A stretch of 64,000 nucleotides of DNA from Ypsolopha sequella. Its lineage: Eukaryota; Arthropoda; Insecta; Lepidoptera; Ypsolophidae. Each line of letters opens with the position of its first letter. Positions within the stretch are counted from its first letter, which is position 1. A program made the translations under genes and the position numbers. Below the pieces are notes generated by a model. It ran no database searches and had not been told where the DNA came from. It worked only from the letters and a program-made list of their open reading frames with translations. The stretch is taken from contig CAKOHE010000039.1 of the NCBI GenBank assembly GCA_934047225.1, forward strand, positions 124,001 through 188,000, in the 5' to 3' direction. Below, piece by piece: positions 10,488 to 21,410 of the stretch.

Positions 10488-10628
10488 CTAAATAAATACA
10501 ACAGTACAGGAGGTAATATCAGCAATGTATTCACATTGAGAGTTCTCTACAGAGTGTGTCACATAAGGACAAACCATAAACTAAAACAGGCAATAGATAA
10601 TAATGTGATGTGCCAGTCATTACCAACA
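10458..10628 (-). repeat. 3' LTR of the minus-strand copia element
   Basis: On the minus strand it starts TGTTGGTAATG directly after a polypurine tract (GGGAGGAG) and is taken to end at CCTAACA, about 171 bp, giving TG...CA ends. The inner boundary is firm. The outer one is inferred from the terminal CTAACA, since no second LTR copy is in the window. Confidence 0.6.
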
Positions 10629-10645
10629 CTCCTCCCAACAACACA

Positions 10646-13227
10646 TTAGTTGATTCCGAGGCTGCTTCGCAATTTGAAGAGTCGTGGACCAGCTACTGCC
10701 TTTGTTAATAAATCTGCGTCCATGTTTTCCGTTGGACAATATTCGACTTCTAAGATTTTCTCTTGAATGCAGTCTCTTATGAAATGCACTTTTAAGTCGA
10801 TGTGCTTCGACTTCGAAGTCACCATAAAATTTTTGCTTAGCTTCAGGGCAGCTTGATTATCGTTCTGGATGACTATTCTTTGGTAGATCATCCCTAAGTC
10901 TTTGTATAATCCTTTTAGGTGGATGGCCTCTTTTGCTGCTTCAGTTAAAGCAATGTATTCTGCCTCTGCTGTCGATAGAGCGATGCTTTTCTGCTTTCTG
11001 CCCATCCAGCTTACTGCTGTTCCTGCATATTTGAAACAGTAGCCAGAAAATGACTTTCTGTCTAGCTTGCATGCGCCCCAATCTGCGTCAGCCATTCCAT
11101 ACAAGGCATTTCCAGTTTTCTTGAAAGTTCAGCCAACACTCCTTGTTCCTTTAGAGTAACGTAGTACTCTCTTTGCGCACTTGAAGTGTTCTTCGCTATT
11201 ACAGTCATTAAACTGAGACAGGTAACTAACGGCAAACATTATATCCGGCCTCGTCGCCACTGCTAAGTACATCAATGTACCAATTATGTATGTTTTTGTA
11301 GGGGATATCTTTTCTCTCCCCAGCTTCGCTTTTCTGTAGCGTAAGGCCTGGCTCCATGGGTGTAGATGTGGACTTACAGTCTTCCATGTTGAACCTTTTG
11401 AGGGTGTCTTCAATGAACTTATCTTGGTTCAGTTTGATTCCATCCTTTGTATAAGTCACATCTATTCCAATTAGACGTTCTGGTCTTTTCAGATCCTTTA
11501 GTTCGAACTTCTTGTTTAGCAGGTCCCTAATCTCCTTAACTTTCTGAGGACACGAGTAGGCAATCAGCAAGTCGTCGACATAGATGGCGAGGATTATCGT
11601 TACACCTCCTTTCGCCAGAATGTAAACACATGGATCATAGCTTGATGCCACAAATCCTAAAGCTTTCAGTTCTGTGTCGAGTTTTGGGTTTTTTCTTCTT
11701 CTTTTTGTTCATTTTTGTTATATTGATGTTCTTTTCTTTTTCAGAACTCTGCGGGTGTACCTGTTTTTCTCCGTCTATTAGGTTTTTATAGTCCTCGTCT
11801 TTGTTTTCTTCAAAGAACATCTTTTCTATTACTTTTATATCCCTGTTAATAACCACATTGTTTTCTTCCGGTATGAATAGTCTAAAAGCTTTGGCCGTCG
11901 TCGAGTATCCGACGAATAATCCCTCTTTCGTCTTTTGTGTCAGTTTTCGTCGTCTATTTTTTTTTAAGATGAAGGTTTTTCTGCCGAAAACATGGAGGTG
12001 GTTTCCGGATGGTGTGCGGTCGAGGTATCTTTTGAAAGGTATTTCTCCTTTGAGAGCTTTTGACGGGCTTCTATTTATCAGGTAGTTTGCAGTACTAACT
12101 GCTTCGGCCCATAGTATTTTGGGTGCGTTTACTTCTATCAGCAAGCATCTGGCTTTATCCAGCAAGGATCTATTTTTTCTCTCGCTGATGCCATTTTGTT
12201 GTGGCGTGTATGTTGCCGTCAACCTTCTGTGGATTCCATGCGTTTTGAGAAAATCATTGAACTCTTTGTTTCGGTATTCTGTTCCGTTGTCCAATTGAAG
12301 TGCTTTTATCTTCCTGTTGTGCAAGGTTTCCACTTCAGATTTATATTCCTTGAACTTGTCAAGTACCTCGCTCTTTTTCTTTAGGAAGTATAGATGGCAG
12401 TAACGTGTGTGATCGTCAATGAATGTTACGTAATATTTTGACTCTGCTAAAGTCTCGCATTCAAAAGGTCCACACACATCACTATGTATTATTTCTAGCG
12501 GTTCCTCTGTATTTTCGTGTGATGGAAATGGTGATTGGGTCATTTTGCCTTTGATGCATGTTTCGCAAGTTTCCATTTTACCTTGCAAGTCCAGACCGTA
12601 CATTAGCTCCTCTTTCGCCAACTTCACCAAGTCCTTTTCATTTATGTGGCCGAGTTTTCGATGCCATTCCATAATATCTTTGTTTTTATTTTGCACGATA
12701 TTTGCAGAGTTGTTGTTGACTTTATTGTCAATGTCAAAATCTAGGAAGTAGAGTCCATTTTTTCTTTGTGCTGTCAGTGTCATGTCACCTTCTTTGTCTA
12801 CGATGTAGGCCTTATCTTTCTCGAATATGACCTTCTTTCCTTTATCGGTTATTTTCCCGACTGACAGAAGGTTCGTTGACAACTCGGGAACAAGCAAGCT
12901 GTCCTTTATATCGATCGATCCATGATTGTTGATGATGCGGACATTTCCTTTTCCTTCGATTTGACTTGTGTGATGATTTGATGCCAACTTTAGAGTGCCT
13001 CTTTCGGGGTTCAGATTTGAGAACATCGTTTTGTCTCCACACATGTGCGACGAACAGCCGTTATCTAGACACCAAACTTTTTCTGATGTTGTTGATGATA
13101 CGCTATTCAGGCAGACGTTGAGGTTGCTGTTCTCAACCGTTTTTCCTTTGCTTTTCTTATTACTCCAACATGCTTCGGTAGTGTGGCCTGACTTTTTGCA
13201 CTTTTTGCAGTATTTGCACTTTTTCCT
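10646..13227 (-). pseudogene. Ty1/copia gag-pol remnant (knuckle, protease, integrase, partial RT, RNase H)
   Basis: Reading down the minus strand: zinc knuckle CKKCKKSGHTTEAC, protease-like WCLDNGCSSHM (usual family form D-S-G; Asn here), GAG-pre-integrase HRKLGH...CETC, and an integrase core with DVCGPF, LDNGTEY and NGISERKNRS. A Lys run near 11,700 joins directly to late RT sequence (KLDTELKALGF), so roughly the first third of RT is deleted. RT resumes with YVDD, shifts frame near 11,300 and again near 11,130, then RNase H (ADADWGACK, STAEAEYIA, NDNQAALK) runs to its stop at 10,646. Everything upstream of the knuckle is replaced by the 18-bp array. Non-functional. Confidence 0.92.
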
Positions 13228-14939
13228 ACTAAGTGTAAGCTTCCTACTGAGTGTAAGCTTCCTACTGAGTGTAAGCTTCCTACTGAGTGTAAGCTTCCTA
13301 CTGACTGTAAGCTTCCTACTGAGTGTAAGCTTCCTACTGAGTGTAAGCTTCCTACTGAGTGTAAGCTTCCTACTGACTGTAAGCTTCCTACTGACTGTAA
13401 GCTTCCTACTGAGTGTAAGCTTCCTACTGAGTGTAAGCTTCCTACTGAGTGTAAGTTTCCTACTGAGTGTAAGCTTCCTACTGAGTGTAAGCTTCCTACT
13501 GATTGTAAGCTTCCTACTGAGTGTAAGCTTCCTACTGAGTGTAAGCTTCCTACTGAGTGTAAGCTTCCTACTGAGTGTAAGCTTCCTACTGAGTGTAAGC
13601 TTCCTACTGAGTGTAAGCTTCCTACTGACTGTAAGCTTCCTACTGAGTGTAAGATTCCTACTGAGTGTAAGCTTCCTACTGACTGTAAGCTTCCTACTGA
13701 GTGTAAGATTCCTACTGAGTGTAAGCTTCCTACTGAGTGTAAGCTTCCTACTGACTGTAAGCTTCCTACTGAGTGTAAGATTCCTACTGACTGTAAGCTT
13801 CCTACTGAGTGTAAGATTCCTACTGAGTGTAAGCTTCCTACTGAGTGTAAGCTTCCTACTGAGTGTAAGCTTCCTACTGACTGTAAGCTTCCTACTGAGT
13901 GTAAGATTCCTACTGAGTGTAAGCTTCCTACTGAGTGTAAGCTTCCTACTGAGTGTAAGCTTCCTACTGACTGTAAGTTTCCTACTGAGTGTAAGCTTCG
14001 TACTGAGTGTAAGCTTCCTACTGAGTGTAAGCTTCCTACTGAGTGTAAGTTTCCTACTGAGTGTAAGCTTCCTACTGAGTGTAAGCTTCCTACTGAGTGT
14101 AAGCTTCCTACTGAGTGTAAGTTTCCTACTGAGTGTAAGCTTCCTACTGAGTGTAAGTTTCCTACTGAGTGTAAGTTTCCTACTGAGTGAAAGCTTCCTA
14201 CTGAGTGTAAGCTTCCTACTGACTGTAAGTTTCCTACTGAGTGTAAGCTTCCTACTGAGTGTAAGCTTCCTACTGAGTGTAAGCTTCCTACTGAGTGTAA
14301 GCTTCCTACTGACTGTAAGTTTCCTACTGAGTGAAAGCTTCCTACTGAGTGTAAGCTTCCTACTGACTGTAAGTTTCCTACTGAGTGTAAGCTTCCTACT
14401 GACTGTAAGTTTCCTACTGAGTGTAAGCTTCCTACTGAGTGTAAGCTTCCTACTGAGTGTAAGCTTCCTACTGAGTGTAAGCTTCCTACTGACTGTAAGT
14501 TTCCTACTGAGTGTAAGCTTCCTACTGAGTGTAAGCTTCCTACTGAGTGTAAGCTTCCTACTGAGTGTAAGCTTCCTACTGAGTGTAAGCTTCCTACTGA
14601 GTGTAAGCTTCCTACTGAGCGTAAGCTTCCTACTGACTGTAAGCTTCCTACTGAGTGAAAGCTTCCTACTGAGTGTAAGCTTCCTACAAAGTGTAAGCTT
14701 CCTACTGAGTGTAAGCTTCCTACTGAGTGTAAGTTTCCTACTGAGTGTAAGCTTCCTACTGAGTGAAAGCTTCCTACTGAGTGTAAGCTTCCTACTGACT
14801 GTAAGCTTCCTACTGAGTTAAAGTTTCCTACTGAGTGTAAGCTTCCTACTGACTGTAAGCTTCCTACTGAGTGTAAACTTCCTACTGACTGTAAGCTTCC
14901 TACTGAGTGTAAGTTTCCTACTGAGTGTAAGCTTTCTAC
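13228..14939. repeat. 18-bp minisatellite, about 95 copies
   Basis: Tandem copies of CCTACTGAGTGTAAGCTT with point variants (GACTGT, AAGATT, AAGTTT, GTGAAAG, one GAGTTAAAG) and essentially no indels. Because 18 is a multiple of three, most of the array is open on both strands. On the minus strand it reads a repeated hexapeptide KLTLSR directly in frame with the copia zinc knuckle, up to a stop at 14,820-14,818. On the plus strand it reads FLLSVS repeats. I regard neither as an established protein. Confidence 0.97.
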
Positions 14940-14945
14940 TGGAAG

Positions 14946-16428
14946 TGTGTTTTAATACTTTATGAAAATGTCACATAAAGATGACAGGAGTGTTTTAATA
15001 CTTTATGAAACTGTCACATAAAGATGACAGGAGTGTTTTAATACTTTATGAAACTGTCACATTAAGATGACAGGAGTGTTTTAATACTTTATAAAACTGT
15101 CACATAAAGATGACAGGAGTGTTTTAATACTTTATGAAACTGTCACATTAAGATGACAGGAGTGTTTTAATACTTTATAAAACTGTCACATAAAGATGAC
15201 AGGAGTGTTTTAATACTTTATGAAACTGTCACATCAAGATGACAGGAGTGTTTTAATACTTTATGAAACTGTCACATAAAGATGACAGGAGTGTTTTAAT
15301 ACTTTATGAAACTGTCACATAAAGATGACAGGAGTGTTTTAATACTTTATGAAACTGTCACATAAAGATGACAGGAGTGTTTTAATACTTTATAAAACTG
15401 TCACATAAAGATGACAGGAGTGTTTTAATACTTTATGAAACTGTCACATAAAGATGACAGGAGTGTTTTAATACTTTATGAAACTGTCACATAAAGATGA
15501 CAGGAGTGTTTTAATACTTTATGAAACTGTCACATAAAGATGACAGGAGTGTTTTAATACTTTATGAAACTGTCACATAAAGATGACAGGAGTGTTTTAA
15601 TACTTTATGAAACTGTCACATAAAGATGACAGGAGTGTTTTAATACTTTATGAAACTGTCACATAAAGATGACAGGAGTGTTTTAATACTTTATGAAACT
15701 GTCACATAAAGATGACAGGAGTATTTTAATACCTTTTGAAACTGTCACATAAAGATGACAGGAGTGTTTTAATACTTTATGAAACTGTCACATTAAGATG
15801 ACAGGAGTGTTTTAATACTTTATGAAACTGTCACATAAAGATGACAAGAGTTTTTTAATACTTTATGAAACTGTCACATAAAGATGACAGGAGTGTTTTA
15901 ATACTTTATGAAACTGTCACATAAAGATGACAGGAGTGTTTTAATACTTTATGAAACTGTCACATAAAGATGACAGGAGTGTTTTAATACTTAATGAAAA
16001 TGTCACATAAAGATGACAGGAGTGTTTTAATACTTTATGAAACTGTCACATAAAGATGACAGGAGTGTTTTAATACTTTATGAAACTGTCACATTAAGAT
16101 GACAGGAGTGTTTTAATACTTTATAAAACTGTCACATAAAGATGACAGGAGTGTTTTAATACTTTATGAAACTGTCACATCAAGATGACAGGAGTGTTTT
16201 AATACTTTATGAAACTGTCACATAAAGATGACAGGAGTGTTTTAATACTTTATGAAACTGTCACATAAAGATGACAGGAGTGTTTTAATACTTTATGAAA
16301 CTGTCACATAAAGATGACAGGAGTGTTTTAATACTTTATGAAACTGTCACATAAAGATGACAGGAGTGTTTTAATACTTTATAAAACTGTCACATTAAGA
16401 TGACAGGAGTGTTTTAATACTTTATGAA
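14946..16428. repeat. 43-bp minisatellite, about 34 copies
   Basis: Tandem units of 43 bp (AGGAGTGTTTTAATACTTTA then TGAAACTGTCACATAAAGATGAC). Variants are ATTAAG/ATCAAG for ATAAAG and TATAAAAC for TATGAAAC. The rare ATCAAG unit near 15,233 recurs 946 bp later (22 units) in the same local order of variants, indicating a segmental duplication within the array. It abuts the 18-bp array with only a few intervening bases. Non-coding. Confidence 0.97.
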
Positions 16429-16821
16429 AGTATCTTGTTATTAAGGTAAGAAAGTATCTTGAGATTTAGGTGTCAGCGCCCTCCCTATGGTTGACCTTAG
16501 CTTATGGACAACAATGTAGACTTTACAAGATAAAGTGCTCAACATTTAATTTTATACAAGAATAGATAATATTATCAAATGAATTAAATTAATAAGGTGC
16601 ATTGTTACATTAAATTATCAAAATACAAAAACATGGTTAATTATATTGAATAACATGCAGTGTTAGTATTTGTTGTGATAGGTGTGTGCATGCGAGAGGG
16701 TGTGTGTGAGGGTATGAGGGTATGTGTGAGTGAGTGAGGGTGTATATGCGTATGAGAAATGAATTAAAGAAGTACTGAAGAAGAGGAGAACAAAGTTGTG
16801 TTATAGCTGAGTACGAGTTGA
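16429..16821 (-). other. 3' UTR of the CR1-type LINE
   Basis: On the minus strand this follows the ORF2 stop. It contains a CA-rich tract (reverse of 16,680-16,750) and ends in two copies of AAGATACTTTC separated by about 10 bases, next to the 43-bp array. Short direct repeats at the 3' end fit CR1-group LINEs, which lack a poly-A tail. Confidence 0.55.
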
Positions 16822-19803
16822 TTAAGATTGAATAGCAAGCAATTTTTCTGTTTCGTCATAATTTAACCCAAGTAACCATTGGGAAATAACCTTTTTGCAA
16901 TGAGATTTATTCAGATGAAAGATGGGATTTGTCTGACTAATTTTATTGTAAAGTCGTGAACTTGCTATTTCAAAATTATTTTGGGCAAGCTTAGTTTTAT
17001 GGGTGGGTATATTGCAGACGCGGTCAATTCTTCGTTTGTTGGTCATGTGTGAGCGATCGTACGTTAAGGAGGAATGTTTGATGAGGACGGTGTGCAGAAC
17101 ATAGAGCTGCCTAACGGTCAGGACCTTTAATTCTTCATATAGGACTGCAGTGGGATATCGGAGAGGTTTATATGTCATGACCTTTAGAACAGCTCTCTGT
17201 GCCCGCTTCAAACGTATGAATGCTGTTTTATCAGCAGCACCCCAAACTGGAATACAGTAGCTAAGGATGGATTGGGCCAGAGCTAGATACACTGCTTTAA
17301 GTATTTGGGGGTTGGCAGCAGATCTCAATTTCCTGAAAACAAAGATAAGCTTTCGTACTCGTGAGGTCAGAGCTTCAATGTGCTGGTGCCAATTTAATGT
17401 GCTACCAATGGTGACACCTAGATATTTTACAGCCGATGCCCGAGACAAGGCAGCACAGTCACAGTCCTTCTCATTAAACCCGCATGAATGAGTGACAATC
17501 TTGTAGGCACCAGAAGGTTGTGATGAAACTTGATGCGAGAATGTGACAAAATTCGTTTTGGAGGTGTTTAATGTCAGTAAGTTATCAGCGAGCCAGTTCG
17601 TCACAACACTTAGAGCATTCTCTGCTAGTTTCTGTGTCTCAACCCAGTCACTCCCACTTATAACAAGCGCTGTGTCATCTGCATAGGTGACGATTTCACA
17701 ATTAGGTATCAAAAGAGAGCAGAGGTCGTTTATGTAAATGAGAAATAAGGTTGGGCCGAGAACACTTCCTTGAGGGACTCCGTAAGACACATAATGGTCG
17801 TCACTCATGTGTTGATCTATTTTAACACACTGGCTACGCTCTGAAAAGTAGCTCCGAAATAGTTCCAGTGCATGGCCTCTTATTCCCATTGTTTCCATCT
17901 TAGAAAGTAGTTTGGGGTAAGAGACAGTGTCAAAGGCTTTGGAGAGGTCGAGGAATACTCCTAAGCACTTTTTACCTCTGTCCAAGTTATGTACAATTGC
18001 ATTTGTTAATTTTAGAACCGCATCCTCGGTAGATAAACCTCTTCGAAATCCAAACTGATTACATGAGATAATGTTGTGCTTATATAAGAAGTTTATTAGC
18101 CTTGCATTTATTATCTTTTCAAATACCTTGGACAGAGTTGTAAGGAAAGAAATGGGCCTATAATTACTGACACTGTCTCTTTCACCACTCTTATAAATGG
18201 GATGAACAAGAGCCTTTTTCAATGCCTTCGGAAAGACTCCTTTCGAAAGGCAGATATTGAAGAGGTATGTGAGGCTTGGTAATAAAAACTTGCGTGCTCC
18301 CTTAACAACCGCAGCTGAAATACCATCACACCCGACAGCGCAATTGTTACGGAGCCCCAGAATTACTCTCTCTACCTCCCCCTCGTCAACCTCCAGAATA
18401 GCCATGGAGTTAGGTAACGTTGAAGTTGCTGTAGGATGCGCTGAATAGGTTGCAGCAGGGACATCAGAGTGACAAGTGCGTTTTGTATTTTTAATTTTAA
18501 GAGCCAGGTCTTTACCGATATTTATGAAATACTTGTTTACTTCGTTCATCGCCATTTTAGGGTTTTTGGATAACTTGAGTAGTTCTGTTGGAGGGGTTGA
18601 ATTTTTATTAAGGTACGCAATTTTTTTGATAGCATCCCATGTTGCTTTGGGATTTCCTTTGGCTTCCTGAAGCTGATTTTGTTGATAATTACGTTTAAGT
18701 TTTCTTAGTAAATTGTTGCAGAAATTTCTGTACCGGGTGTAAATTGTTCTAAAGATGGAGTTGTTAGGATTTCTTTTCAGTTGTCTATGAAGTTTGTCAC
18801 GATGTCGAATACACCTAAGCAGGCCTGGTGTTATCCAGGGCTTAATGTTGCGGTCTTTGCGAGGAATCTGAACGGTGCGTGTGTGGGTCTTAATGATCAT
18901 GGAAACTGTGTTGACGAGGCGATCGGCTACCTGTTCCGGATCTGTTATATGTAATATTGGCGAAAAATCAGTTACCTCTATCTCTGCAATCACTGCAGCG
19001 ATATCTGTGCGTAGTCCAAGTTTATTTGCTTTTTCTGAAACATGCTTCATATCAAGTTTGAGATTAACTAAAACGGGATCGTGGTCAGTTATACGAGTGT
19101 TAATAACTAAAGTGCTTACTTCAGAGTTAGCTGTTCTTAAGATAGCGTGGTCGAGGCAGGTTTTGTCGAATCTTGTTGGAATATAATGTGAAGGAAGCAT
19201 AGCTTGGGACGCCAGCATACCTAGGTAATCATCGCAGTAAGTGTCCTTATTATTAAGAGCAATGTCGATGTTGATATCTCCTACAAGTAAGATGTTTTTG
19301 TAAGTTTTTAGGGATTCTAAAACACTATTCAGACTATCAATAAATCTTGTTACTGATCTTTCCGGCGATGGAGAACGGTAAATGCCAATAATAGCCAAGT
19401 CATTTTTATATTTCAGTATCAAGCAGTTTCCGTCTGAAAATTCTGGTTCCGAAATAGCGCTGCAAGATAAGTCAGATTTTATGTACATAACCACTCCCTC
19501 ATTTTGATTTGAAAATTTTGAGCGATACGAGGTATAGCCGTCCAGGGCTGGCAGATTATCAACTTTACTAAGCCAACACTCCGAAAGCACCAAAACGTCA
19601 CAGCTCAAGTCAAGTCTTTTTAAGAGAACTCTAAGCTCGTCAAAGTTACGATCGATACTTCTGATGTTAATATGTAGAATATTAAGATAATTGTTGTTTA
19701 ATTTGATGTGCATTTTGCAATTTTCTGGTAAGCATCGACGAGAGTTAGTGCCAAAAGCCAATTCCATGTCGTCAATTGTTTTATTTATGTCATTCATAAT
19801 CAT
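16822..19803 (-). CDS. LINE ORF2: endonuclease plus reverse transcriptase (CR1 group), intact
   Basis: 993 codons from ATG at 19,803 without interruption. The N-terminal apurinic-like endonuclease shows LSECWL, GIYRSP, VGDINID, CLDHAIL and ITDHDPV in the expected order (about residues 70-240). The reverse transcriptase follows with NYRPISFLTTLSKVFEK, NQFGFRRGLSTEDA, FLDLSKAFDT (about 615), YGVPQGSVLGP and YADDTAL (about 705), plus the usual C-terminal domain. All catalytic residues I can see are present and length is normal for the CR1 group. It would nick target DNA and reverse-transcribe the element RNA. The companion ORF1 upstream is frameshifted, so the copy itself is probably not fully autonomous. 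Confidence 0.93.
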   Translation of the reverse strand: MIMNDINKTIDDMELAFGTNSRRCLPENCKMHIKLNNNYLNILHINIRSIDRNFDELRVLLKRLDLSCDVLVLSECWLSKVDNLPALDGYTSYRSKFSNQNEGVVMYIKSDLSCSAISEPEFSDGNCLILKYKNDLAIIGIYRSPSPERSVTRFIDSLNSVLESLKTYKNILLVGDINIDIALNNKDTYCDDYLGMLASQAMLPSHYIPTRFDKTCLDHAILRTANSEVSTLVINTRITDHDPVLVNLKLDMKHVSEKANKLGLRTDIAAVIAEIEVTDFSPILHITDPEQVADRLVNTVSMIIKTHTRTVQIPRKDRNIKPWITPGLLRCIRHRDKLHRQLKRNPNNSIFRTIYTRYRNFCNNLLRKLKRNYQQNQLQEAKGNPKATWDAIKKIAYLNKNSTPPTELLKLSKNPKMAMNEVNKYFINIGKDLALKIKNTKRTCHSDVPAATYSAHPTATSTLPNSMAILEVDEGEVERVILGLRNNCAVGCDGISAAVVKGARKFLLPSLTYLFNICLSKGVFPKALKKALVHPIYKSGERDSVSNYRPISFLTTLSKVFEKIINARLINFLYKHNIISCNQFGFRRGLSTEDAVLKLTNAIVHNLDRGKKCLGVFLDLSKAFDTVSYPKLLSKMETMGIRGHALELFRSYFSERSQCVKIDQHMSDDHYVSYGVPQGSVLGPTLFLIYINDLCSLLIPNCEIVTYADDTALVISGSDWVETQKLAENALSVVTNWLADNLLTLNTSKTNFVTFSHQVSSQPSGAYKIVTHSCGFNEKDCDCAALSRASAVKYLGVTIGSTLNWHQHIEALTSRVRKLIFVFRKLRSAANPQILKAVYLALAQSILSYCIPVWGAADKTAFIRLKRAQRAVLKVMTYKPLRYPTAVLYEELKVLTVRQLYVLHTVLIKHSSLTYDRSHMTNKRRIDRVCNIPTHKTKLAQNNFEIASSRLYNKISQTNPIFHLNKSHCKKVISQWLLGLNYDETEKLLAIQS

Positions 19804-20338
19804 CGTAAAAATAAAAAATAGTAAAAGTGATACAAAAACCTAAACTCGGCCTAAGCCTGGCTGCGCTAAATAGTAACAGAATATAAAAGATCGTAACATA
19901 TATTAGATGTGATCCTTTTATACAAATATCGTAGCTTCTTGAAAATGAAAGTGAGGTAACTCGTAATTTTAAATCTTTTGAGCTGAAAACATATATTAGG
20001 TTCGTCAAAATTATTGAACTAGGGACGATGCAAAAAGGACTATGAAATACAGTTATAAACTTTGTCGTTATCGGTTTGAAATTTGGAGGAAATACATTGT
20101 TTGTAATGCATTTTGTAAATTGTGAATTGAGTAAGAGTCGGACGTGTGTTGGATGTTGTGTAAAATAATGTGTTTTATGTAAGTAGTATGTGTGTTTGTG
20201 TGTGTTTTTAGTTAAAGTTTGGTTACAGAGGTTGGTTTCGGTGTTTACAAATAAAGCAGCCAGATTTGTTCTTGTAAATAAAATATAGTGCATGCAAACA
20301 AAAGAAGTGAGTATGTAATAGCTAATTGATATTTCTAG
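19804..20338 (-). other. Inter-ORF region of the CR1-type LINE
   Basis: About 535 bp between ORF1 and ORF2 on the minus strand, long for such elements. It is open in places but low-complexity (CA/GT tracts near 20,190-20,215) and shows no domain. Confidence 0.45.
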
Positions 20339-21265
20339 TCACTTAATTAACTTTTTAAGGTCCAATTCAGAGTCGATATGAATTTGTGGAGAACCTTCTG
20401 CTTTACGCAGAAATACTTTTCCGTGTGATGTCCAGTAGAATGCGAAGCCGTGTACACTTGCATGGTCTCTGGCTAGGAAAAACAGCCTTTTAACCTTCAA
20501 GGTGAGGCTTTTGGAGACAAAGACTGGTTTTTGAGGACCCTCCAATCGCAAATGCTTCGTATTCAGTTTATCCGTGCCTTTCTGAGTTTTGTTCAGTAAC
20601 TTTATAGCTCTGATTAAATTTTCTTTCATCAATACGCTAGTAAATTCAACTATGATGGGCTTGTTGTCTGAGTTTTTTGTATTAATCCGGAAGACGTCAC
20701 GAATATCTGAGATTTGAATGTCGATGTTCAGTGATTTTCCAGTTTCCTTCATTATTTTGACCAACGCGCTAGTCGTCGTCGTCGTCTTTCTACGCTAGTC
20801 GCCTTGAATTTTCTTTCCAGATTTTCTATTTTATTTTCTAGAAGCTGGATATACTCGTAGTTATCTCTCCTTTCCTTTTCCAGGTTATCAATTTGCACTT
20901 TTAAATCATCATACTGTTTCGACAAGTTGTTGATGGACGTTAATATTTCTTGATTGTTTTGTTTGATTTCCACCAAATTTTCATTAAAGTTGTGAATAAT
21001 TCTGTCAAGCACAGCATCTTGTTTTTCTAACAAACATTTCTTCCATTTGCGATGTAAATAACGTGATGGTTTGTTCGCAGTCACATTCCTTCTCTCTGCT
21101 TCGCATGACTTTTCGCAGTGTAACAAAACTATCTAACTGCGGGGTAGCGGAGTCTTTATTGCCTTGTTGCAAGTGTGCAGGATTTGTTGTTGACTGTTTC
21201 GGTGAGACATCTTCACTCGCGGGGTTTGTGCCTTGTTTAGTTGGTGTTCTGGGAGTATTTACCAT
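20339..21265 (-). pseudogene. LINE ORF1 (coiled coil, RRM-like), two frameshifts
   Basis: Starts at ATG 21,265 (MVNTPRTPTKQG). The coding signal stays in the first frame to about 21,030 and moves to a second frame at an A5 run (KQDAVLDRII onward). A Lys/Glu/Asn-rich coiled coil follows to about 20,790. It returns to the first frame after a (GAC)n-like stretch at 20,774-20,790 that encodes an Arg run, and ends with the conserved ORF1 C-terminal part (MVKIMKETGK, GFAFYWTSHGKVFLRK). The last part is similar in design to the intact ORF1 C-terminus at 43 kb. Two indels, the second apparently microsatellite-linked, inactivate it. Confidence 0.75.
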
Positions 21266-21334
21266 TTTGTGTGATTTTTCGGCAAAATAACACCAATAAA
21301 ACCAATAAAAGTAAAACTTCAAATGCTAGTGGGA

Positions 21335-21410
21335 TTCGAACTTGTGTCGCCGGATTCTGAGGCAAGATGTTTTTGCACACTCTACTGAGAGTAGTATTAG
21401 TCACTACGAA
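21335..21410 (-). repeat. tRNA-like SINE or LINE-promoter head
   Basis: On the minus strand, a tRNA-like A-box region (CTCTCAGTAGAGTG) is followed by GTTCGAATCCC, a good pol III B box. No cloverleaf with a clean acceptor stem is evident, so a tRNA-derived SINE fragment is likelier than a tRNA gene. Confidence 0.45.

Noticed and set aside
11801..12751. Plus-strand frames inside the copia integrase region
   Set aside because: Antisense shadows of a clearly coding minus-strand integrase.
12995..14821. 608-codon plus-strand frame of FLLSVS repeats as a novel repeat protein
   Set aside because: It is a by-product of an 18-bp tandem array and of sequence antisense to copia; no start context or non-repeat domain.
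13228..16428. Direct-repeat arrays as CRISPR
   Set aside because: Repeats are contiguous with no unique spacers, and the context is an insect genome.
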